From WHUA01 sp963711215 (lineage in GTDB: Bacteria; Pseudomonadota; Alphaproteobacteria; UBA8366): a stretch of DNA of 64,000 nucleotides. The notes below the pieces were generated by a model that made no database searches, was not told the origin of the DNA, and was given only the letters and a program-made list of their open reading frames with translations. This document shows, piece after piece, positions 58,397-64,000 of this stretch (position 1 is its first letter; each line of letters opens with the position of its first letter). The DNA is taken from NCBI GenBank assembly GCA_963711215.1, contig CAVQDH010000005.1:496001-560000 (forward strand). The letters are read 5' to 3'. A program made the position numbers and the translations under genes.

Positions 58397-59254
58397 ATGA
58401 ACCCGTCACGACTTCCCCTTCGCGCAGGCGCCGCCTTCAAGCCGGAGCATTTCGCCGCGATCAACGCCGCGCCGCAGCCGGTCGGCTTCTTCGAGGTTCA
58501 CGCGGAGAATTATATGGGCGCGGGCGGCCCGCCGCATGCGCAGCTCGGCAAGATCCGGGAGATCCTATGCCATCTCCGTTCACGGCGTCGGCCTGTCGAT
58601 CGGCTCGATGGACGCCTCTCGACCGCGATCATCTTGCCCGCGTCAAAGCCGTTTGCGACCGCTATGAGCCCGAAAGCTTCTCCGAGCATCTCGCCTGGTC
58701 GAGCCACGGCGGCATGTTCCTGAACGACCTCCTGCCGCTGCCCTACACCGAGGCGACGCTGGCGCAGCGTCGTCGAGCATATCGATCAGGTGCAGAGCTT
58801 TCTCGGGCGCCAGATGCTGCTGGAGAATCCGGCGACCTATCTGCGGTTCGAGGAGAGCACGATGCCCGAGACTGCGCTGCTTACTGAAGTGGCGAAGCGC
58901 ACCGGCTGCGGCCTGCTGCTCGACGTCAACAACGTCTTCGTCGCCGCGACGAATCACAATTTCGATCCGCGCGCCTACCTCGCGGACTTCCCGCTTCAGC
59001 ACGTGCGCGAGATTCATCTGAGCGGCCATGCCGAGGCTATCGACGACGTCGGCGCGCCGCTGCTGATCGACTCGCACGACACGCCGGTCAAAGACCCCGT
59101 ATGGGCGCTCTACAAGGAAGTTCTGGCGAAGACCGGGCCCGTGGCCAGCCTCGTCGAGTGGGATAGCGACATTCCCGAATGGCCCGTGCTTCGCCGGGAG
59201 GCCGAGGCGGCGCAGGCGATCATCGACGATGCCGCGCGCCGCGCCGCCGCGTAA
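58397..59254 (+). CDS. bufB: MNIO-family peptide-modifying enzyme BufB (DUF692; three apparent insertions)
   Basis: Multinuclear non-heme iron oxygenase that converts cysteines of BufA into thiooxazoles. Corrected 284 aa. Metal-ligand regions: VGFFEVHAENYMGAGG, SEHLAWSSHGGMFLNDLLPL, GCGLLLDVNNVFVAATNHNF and EIHLSGHAEAIDDVG, plus VEWDSDIPEW. Frame breaks near 58564 (restoring YAISVHGVGLSIGSMD), 58614 (restoring PLDRDHLARVKAVCDRYEPE) and 58767 (restoring VVEHIDQVQSFLGRQM) scramble the N-terminal half as read. GAGG lies 6 bases before the ATG. Confidence 0.9.
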
Positions 59255-59263
59255 GGACCCGCC

Positions 59264-60019
59264 ATGTCCATGACCACACAGAGTAGCTTTGCACGGGCGC
59301 TGCTGGACGCCAGCCGGCCGGTGCCCGACGGATTGACCTCGTGGAACCTGCCGCGTCCGGAGCGCCGTTTCGCGGTCTACCGCAACAATGTGATCTCCGG
59401 TCTCGTTCGCGCGCTCGCCTCCCGCTTTCCCGCGACAGAAAAGATCGTCGGCGAGGCCTTCTTCGCGGGCATGGCGCAGGCCTTCATTACGCAGCATCCG
59501 CCGCGGTCGCCGATGCTGCTCGCCTATGGCGATGATTTCGCGGACTTCGTGGCGTCCTTCGAGCCGGCAGTCGAGCTGCCCTATCTGCCCGACGTCATCC
59601 GGATCGAGGCCGCGCGCGGAAAGGCTTACCACGCCGCCGACCGTCCCCCTTTCGACACGGATTCGCTGGCGGCGCTCCCGCCGGAGCGCGTGCCGGCGCT
59701 GACCTTCACGATCCATCCGTCCGTCTCGATCCTGCGCTCCCGCCATCCGGCGGTGACGATCTGGGCGATGAACTGCGGCGATATCCCGCTCGCGCCGATC
59801 GAGGATTGGACCGGGGAGGATTCCCTCGTCGCACGCCCGGATCTGACCGTCCTGATACGGCGGCTGCCGGCCGGCGGCGCAGCCTTCCTCGAAGCGCTCG
59901 CCGCCGGCGCCACGCTCGGCGCCGCCGTCGAAAAGGCGCTGCAGGAAGCGCCCGATTTCGACCTGACCGCCAACCTGACGGGCGCCCTGCAGGCCGGGGC
60001 GTTCACCGCCGCACAATAG
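59264..60019 (+). CDS. bufC: BufC, DUF2063 partner protein of the MNIO enzyme
   Basis: 251 aa. N-terminal DUF2063 block: FAVYRNNVISGLVRALASRF, EAFFAGMAQAFITQHPPRSP and LPYLPDVIRIEAARGKAYHA, followed by a C-terminal domain with VLIRRLPAGGAAFLEALAAG. In bufferin and related MNIO loci this protein binds the precursor leader and the enzyme and is needed for modification. The older annotation is putative DNA-binding domain, which is probably misleading here. Nine bases separate it from bufB. Confidence 0.9.
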   Translation: MSMTTQSSFARALLDASRPVPDGLTSWNLPRPERRFAVYRNNVISGLVRALASRFPATEKIVGEAFFAGMAQAFITQHPPRSPMLLAYGDDFADFVASFEPAVELPYLPDVIRIEAARGKAYHAADRPPFDTDSLAALPPERVPALTFTIHPSVSILRSRHPAVTIWAMNCGDIPLAPIEDWTGEDSLVARPDLTVLIRRLPAGGAAFLEALAAGATLGAAVEKALQEAPDFDLTANLTGALQAGAFTAAQ

Positions 60020-60040
60020 CAACGCTCCGGGAGACGACCG

Positions 60041-60526
60041 ATGCAAGACTCCACCATTCAGACGACAGACGGCCTTCTCGCGGGCGGCCCTACGGCTTGG
60101 CTCAAGGCTGCGATCGGGCTTCTCGACCGCATCCCGAACGACGCCATTGCCCTGATCGCGCGCATTTCCATGGCCGCTGTCTTCTGGCGATCCGGCGAGA
60201 CCAAGGTCAGCGGCTGGCACGTCACCGACACCGCGGTCTACCTGTTCCGGACCGAATACAAGCTGCCCTTGATCGACCCGTGGCTCGCCGCGCATATCGC
60301 CGCCTTCAGCGAGCATTTTTTCCCAATTCTGCTGGTGATCGGTCTGGCCAGCCGGCTTTCTGCGCTGGCGCTTCTCGGCATGACGCTGGTCATCGAAGTC
60401 TTCGTCTATCCCGACGCGTGGCCGATTCATGGCACATGGGCCACCTGCTTCCTGATCGTGATCGCGCGCGGCCCGGGGCTGCTGTCGCTCGATCACCTCG
60501 TCGCGAAGCGCTTCAGATCCAGGTGA
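60041..60526 (+). CDS. bufD: BufD, DoxX-family membrane protein
   Basis: 161 aa, four TM helices. DoxX features: AVFWRSGETKVSGWHV near the first helix, AAFSEHFFPILLVIGLASRL, GMTLVIEVFVYPDAWPIHGT and LLSLDHLVAKRFRSR. It closes the operon, 21 bp after bufC. DoxX members are quinone-linked or redox-active membrane proteins; in buf operons their role is not settled. Confidence 0.9.
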   Translation: MQDSTIQTTDGLLAGGPTAWLKAAIGLLDRIPNDAIALIARISMAAVFWRSGETKVSGWHVTDTAVYLFRTEYKLPLIDPWLAAHIAAFSEHFFPILLVIGLASRLSALALLGMTLVIEVFVYPDAWPIHGTWATCFLIVIARGPGLLSLDHLVAKRFRSR

Positions 60527-60546
60527 CCCGACATCCGCGGCGCAGG

Positions 60547-61155
60547 TCATCCGGCCGCTCCGTCGGTGCGTTGGCCATCGAGCAAAGCGAAGGCCGGCTT
60601 TATGAGCCCTTCCAGAAGCGCGCGTTCCGGCCGGGTGCGCGCCAGGACGCGAATGCCCAGCAGAACACAGAGCAGCAGCCTGCCGAGATCCTCCGCCGAT
60701 TGGGTCGCCACGATCGTCCCGGCCTTCTGGCCCGCCTCGACGCAGCGGCGGAAGAACGTCTCGACCTGGACGAGAACTTCGGCAACGAGTTGCTGAAACT
60801 CGGGATCATGCGGCGCGACATCCAGTGACGCGTTCACGAGCATGCAGCCTTTGCGCTGCGAGTCGCTGAGGGACCGCTCGATTATCTCGTCGAAGAACGC
60901 GCCGATCGCCGTCCGCGGCGTATAGCGCCCTTCGAATCGTTCCACGCGGTCCGCAAAGCCGTGGGCGACGTAGTGTTCGAGCGCCTTCCGGTAGACCGCC
61001 CGTTTGTCGCCGAACGAATTGTAAAGGCTGGCCAGCGAAATCCCCATCCGGTCCGACAGGTCGCGGATCGAGGTCGCTTCATAACCACGCTCCCAAAAAC
61101 ATGCCGCAGCCAACGCGAGCACAGTGTCGTCATCGAATTCCTTTGGCCGTCCCAC
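60547..61155 (-). CDS. TetR/AcrR family transcriptional regulator
   Basis: 202 aa. HTH: LALAAACFWERGYEATSIRD and MGISLASLYNSFGDKRAVYR; C-terminal domain with QRKGCMLVNASLDVAPHDPE and VETFFRRCVEAGQKAGTIVA, the TetR_C type often linked to electrophile or oxidoreductase control (NemR/AcuR-like). Convergent with bufD and divergent from the membrane gene at 61478, which it may repress via the dyad at 61192-61211. Confidence 0.9.
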   Translation of the reverse strand: MGRPKEFDDDTVLALAAACFWERGYEATSIRDLSDRMGISLASLYNSFGDKRAVYRKALEHYVAHGFADRVERFEGRYTPRTAIGAFFDEIIERSLSDSQRKGCMLVNASLDVAPHDPEFQQLVAEVLVQVETFFRRCVEAGQKAGTIVATQSAEDLGRLLLCVLLGIRVLARTRPERALLEGLIKPAFALLDGQRTDGAAG

Positions 61156-61477
61156 GTGTCGGTAAGCTCTTCAATCTTTTTTTGAGTGCGGCGTCGGATT
61201 TACCGCCGACGGATTTTATATCAGTCGATCCAAAACGCAAGCGACGGGCATGGCCCAAGGCGCTCCGGCAGCCGGGATGCGCGCGCGGCCCTGCCCGATC
61301 CGGGCTTTCCGCGAGGCACGGTTTCAGCGATGATCGGAACCGGCGCACTGACCCTGAAGACCGTATCCAACGGCGAAGATGTGAGGTCTGGAAAGGCCGA
61401 GCAGGTTTCACGATGCCCGCCATCGTCGCGAGCGCGCCGACGGTGTCGTTCCGCGCAGCCGAATCGAGTCCATCCTG
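61156..61477. other. Intergenic region with a candidate TetR operator
   Basis: 322 bp between the TetR gene and the membrane protein. A 6-bp dyad CGTCGG-ATTTACCG-CCGACG at 61192-61211 lies about 37 bp upstream of the tetR start and could be the operator. The remaining DNA includes ATG-initiated frames without a recognisable product. Confidence 0.45.
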
Positions 61478-62257
61478 TTGAACATCCTGGCCCTCAAACT
61501 CGTCGCCACGCCGGTGCTCATCCTGATGGCGAGCCTTGCAAGCCGACGCTGGGGCGAAGCGGTCGGCGGCTGGATCGTCGGCCTGCCATTGACCTCCGCG
61601 CCGGTCGCATTCTTCCTCGCGGTCGAGCAGGGTCCTGGCTTCGCCCAGCAGGCGGCGGCCGGGTCACTCATCGGCACCACCGCGCAGGCTTGCTTCTGCC
61701 TTGGCTACACGCGGGCCGCCCTGCGCTTCGGCTGGCCTGCTGCGCTCGCTGTCGGTGCGCTCGCTTTCGCCGCCGGCGCGACAGCCTTGCAGGTTTTCAC
61801 TTTACCGCTTCTCCTGCTGCTGCCCCTGGCGGTAGCCGCCTTGATTGCCGCGGCATGGCTCGTGCCGCTCGGTTCGGTGCAGCGACGCCCGGTTGCCGTG
61901 CCGCGCTGGGATATTCCGGCCCGCATGATCGTGGCGACGACGATCGTCGTCACGCTCACAACGATTGCACCGGCGTTGGGACCGCGTCTGAGCGGCGTGC
62001 TCGCGAGCTTCCCCGTGTTCGCCTCCGTGCTTGCCGTCTTCGCACACCGGCTGCAAGGGCCGCTCGCGGCGCGCCAAGTGCTGTGGGGCCTGTTGATCGG
62101 CCTGTTCGGCTTCATCGCCTTCTTCTTCGTCATCGCCATGACGATCACCGCCGTCGGCATCGGCATCGCCTTCATTGCGGCCACGCTCGCGGCGCTGGCG
62201 ATCCAGGGCGCATCGCTCTGGCTGGTGCAGAGAAAGAACCACGACACCGCCGCCTAA
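61478..62257 (+). CDS. Multi-TM membrane protein, homologue of the protein at 53332
   Basis: 259 aa, eight to ten hydrophobic segments, start TTG 61478 (MNILALKLVATPVLILMASL). First-half motif GLPLTSAPVAFFLAVEQGPG; second-half motif LSGVLASFPVFASVLAVFAH with LLIGLFGFIAFFFVIAMTIT. Same architecture and LPL-S/T-x-P motif as the protein at 53332-54132. Function unknown. Divergent from a TetR regulator, consistent with an inducible export or permease role, but this is a guess. Confidence 0.75.
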   Translation: MNILALKLVATPVLILMASLASRRWGEAVGGWIVGLPLTSAPVAFFLAVEQGPGFAQQAAAGSLIGTTAQACFCLGYTRAALRFGWPAALAVGALAFAAGATALQVFTLPLLLLLPLAVAALIAAAWLVPLGSVQRRPVAVPRWDIPARMIVATTIVVTLTTIAPALGPRLSGVLASFPVFASVLAVFAHRLQGPLAARQVLWGLLIGLFGFIAFFFVIAMTITAVGIGIAFIAATLAALAIQGASLWLVQRKNHDTAA

Positions 62258-62500
62258 GGCCGCGCCGATTTCGTAAAACTTACCTTGCGCGATGGAAAAT
62301 ACCGGCGATGCGTGCAGCAAAGCCGGGACTTTCCGCATTCGCCGCCGTCGAATTTTGAGATTCTACGCTAAGTTATATAATGGGCCCGCTGATCGGATCG
62401 GAGCGCGCTCCGGCGACGCCGTCGGCCCGGCCAGTTATCAAAGCGCATCTGCGCGTCTGAAGACTGCAAAAAAACGCAAAAGTCCTTCGGGAGGAAACAA

Positions 62501-63697
62501 ATGTCGATCAATCGCCGCCAGGTATTGGCGGGTTCCGCTGCGACCGCCGCAGCGCTTGCAACAGGTGTTTTTCGTCCGGCAATCGCTGCCTCGGAGCCGA
62601 TCCGCATCGGATATCTGCCGGCCCTGACCGGTCCCAGCTCGTCCACGGGAATCGGCATCAATCGCGGCACGCAATTGGCGGTAAAGGAATTAAATGACGC
62701 CGGCGGCATCAACGGACGACAGATCGAGCTGATCGTCCGCGACACGCAGAGCGATCCGACCAAGGCGGTGAACGCGGCAACCGAGCTCACCCGGCGGCAT
62801 AAGGTCCACGCCATCTGGGGCCCGCTGAATTCCGGCGAGTCCCTGGCGGTGGTCCCCCTGATCGCGCGCGACAACGTACCGCAGATGCATCCGTGCTGGG
62901 TCGATACGCTGACCGACCCCAAGAAATATCCGCTGTGCTTCCGCGACGCGCCCACCAACCAGCAGATCGGCCACGCCGCAAACAACTATGTGGTGAATAT
63001 CATCAAGGCGAAGAAGGTGGCCGTCATCAGCGATACGACCGGCTACGGCACTTCGTCGCTCAATGCCTATGTGCCGATGCTCAAGCAGATGGGCGGCAAT
63101 GTCGTCTATCAGAGCAGCGTCGACGCGAATAATCCGGACGTCAAACCCGAGATGCTGCGCATGCAAGCCGCCGGGGCACAGGCGATCATGCCTTGGAGCG
63201 TGAACGCGGGGTTCCTTTCGCGCCTCATCAATGCGCGCGGCGAGATGAACTGGGACATCCCGATCGTCGGCCAGACGACGCTCGGTTCCGGACAGACCAA
63301 AGCCCTGCTGAAGAAGCCGGAATACTGGGAAAAGGTCTACCCGAACAACTTCCGTACCTGCAGCTACGATGCCAACGGAAAACTGCCGCCGCGCACGGTC
63401 GAGTTCGTCGAGCGGCTCAAGAAGGCGAATATCGAATTTTCGGACACGCTCCTGTGGTGGGTTGCCCTCGGCTATGACGGGCCGCGGCTCATCGCCGATG
63501 CGATACGGGCAGTCGGCACCGACCCGAAAGCGATCGGCGGCTATTGGAACAAGGTCAAGGGCTGGCCGGGCGTGTACGGCACCATCACCTGGACGCCGGA
63601 GAACCACAATGGCTTCCAGGACAATGAGATCGTGATGGTCCGGGCCAATTCGCTCAAGGACGGCGCCTTCTCGCTCGCACCCGGCTACACCGGCTAG
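62501..63697 (+). CDS. ABC importer solute-binding protein, branched-chain amino acid type, Tat signal
   Basis: 398 aa. Twin-arginine leader INRRQVLAGSAATAAALATG, cleaved near PAIAAS. Periplasmic-binding-protein type I fold: IRIGYLPALTGPSSSTGIGI, INRGTQLAVKELNDAGGING, RQIELIVRDTQSDPTKAVNA and GPLNSGESLAVVPLI. A GGGAGGAA ribosome site precedes the ATG. The ligand may be an amino acid, amide or aromatic acid. It is followed after 4 bp by a LivH-type permease gene. Confidence 0.93.
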   Translation: MSINRRQVLAGSAATAAALATGVFRPAIAASEPIRIGYLPALTGPSSSTGIGINRGTQLAVKELNDAGGINGRQIELIVRDTQSDPTKAVNAATELTRRHKVHAIWGPLNSGESLAVVPLIARDNVPQMHPCWVDTLTDPKKYPLCFRDAPTNQQIGHAANNYVVNIIKAKKVAVISDTTGYGTSSLNAYVPMLKQMGGNVVYQSSVDANNPDVKPEMLRMQAAGAQAIMPWSVNAGFLSRLINARGEMNWDIPIVGQTTLGSGQTKALLKKPEYWEKVYPNNFRTCSYDANGKLPPRTVEFVERLKKANIEFSDTLLWWVALGYDGPRLIADAIRAVGTDPKAIGGYWNKVKGWPGVYGTITWTPENHNGFQDNEIVMVRANSLKDGAFSLAPGYTG

Positions 63698-63701
63698 ATC
63701 C

Positions 63702-64000
63702 ATGCTGGTATCGATCGTCTCCTACGGCCTGGCCCTGGGGACCATCTACGCGCTGATCGGCATCACCTACAACGTGATGTTCACGGCGTCGCGCGTGTTC
63801 AGTTTCACCGCCGGTACGGTCGGCATGCTGGGCGGCGTGTTCGGCGCACTGTTCATCAACAGGCTGGGCATGCCGGTGGTCGTAGGCTTCGCCGCCACGC
63901 TCACGGTCGGCGCGGTGATCGGCATCATCACCGAGATCGTGACGGTGCGGCCCGTCCTGAAGAGCCTGGAACAGCATCTCTACGTGCTGTCCACCCTCGC
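63702..64000 (+). CDS. Branched-chain amino acid-type ABC permease LivH, N-terminal part (runs off window)
   Basis: The first about 99 codons of a permease: MLVSIVSYGLALGTIYALIG, ASRVFSFTAGTVGMLGGVFG and TEIVTVRPVLKSLEQHLYVL. The RVFSFTAGTVGMLGG segment corresponds to the first periplasmic/TM2 region of LivH. It continues an operon with the binding protein at 62501. The C-terminus and the LivM, LivG and LivF genes lie beyond the window. Confidence 0.88.
   Translation, partial: MLVSIVSYGLALGTIYALIGITYNVMFTASRVFSFTAGTVGMLGGVFGALFINRLGMPVVVGFAATLTVGAVIGIITEIVTVRPVLKSLEQHLYVLSTL

Overview
The window is a GC-rich chromosomal segment of an alphaproteobacterium. Supporting marks are a plant-type GshA, a METTL20-like EtfB methyltransferase overlapping ubiA, an AMACR-type CoA transferase, a long-form LeuA, an NrsF-controlled ECF sigma factor and generally dense, often 4-bp-overlapping genes. 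I see no IS element, prophage, CRISPR array, rRNA or tRNA. The family within the class cannot be fixed from the window alone; many acyl-CoA, UbiD, TauD and ABC genes suggest a metabolically versatile heterotroph.

Layout. 1-10.5 kb: end of tldD; gshA-rsmE; ubiA with an EtfB-methyltransferase gene; ppk2 with an unknown gene; an MFS transporter; a UbiD decarboxylase, a TauD-like dioxygenase and a decayed second ubiD tail. 10.7-18.9 kb: a dipeptide-type ABC importer in one operon with allophanate hydrolase, divergent from a LysR regulator. 19-24.4 kb: leuA behind an attenuator-like hairpin, a membrane-anchored unknown protein, pmbA (partner of tldD) and a lipoprotein. 24.5-35.7 kb: an AceE-like 2-oxoacid dehydrogenase divergent from an Lrp regulator, infA, a glycosyltransferase-SDR pair, an AcnX-type dehydratase divergent from a PLP ammonia-lyase, and prfC. 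35.8-48.2 kb: OmpA, CoA transferase, DksA-like protein, TypA, leuCD, a FadB-type multienzyme, a GT87 enzyme and a dienelactone hydrolase. 48.4-51.6 kb: a UGSC-family selenoprotein with an in-frame TGA and a SECIS-like hairpin, then intergenic DNA with C-rich-loop hairpins. 51.6-56.3 kb: a second TauD, small membrane and lipoproteins, a MaoC-like hydratase and a CoA transferase. 56.4-60.5 kb: a complete bufferin locus (ECF sigma, NrsF, two BufA precursors, BufB, BufC, BufD). 60.5-64 kb: TetR, a membrane protein and the start of a branched-chain amino-acid-type ABC operon.

Two points stand out. First, the bufferin locus has two divergent promoters with the same bipartite motif (GTAACA, 16 bp, CGTA), one for the sigma gene and one for the precursor genes, plus a 12-bp-stem terminator between the precursors and the modification enzymes. 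Second, the UGSC protein reads through TGA as a UGAC motif.

Sequence quality. About 30 conserved genes or gene parts are interrupted by reading-frame breaks. Nearly every one is repaired by removing a single base, often in a short homopolymer, and after removal each gene returns to its family's usual length. I treat them as sequence errors in the record and give full-length corrected gene spans; lengths in amino acids are corrected lengths.
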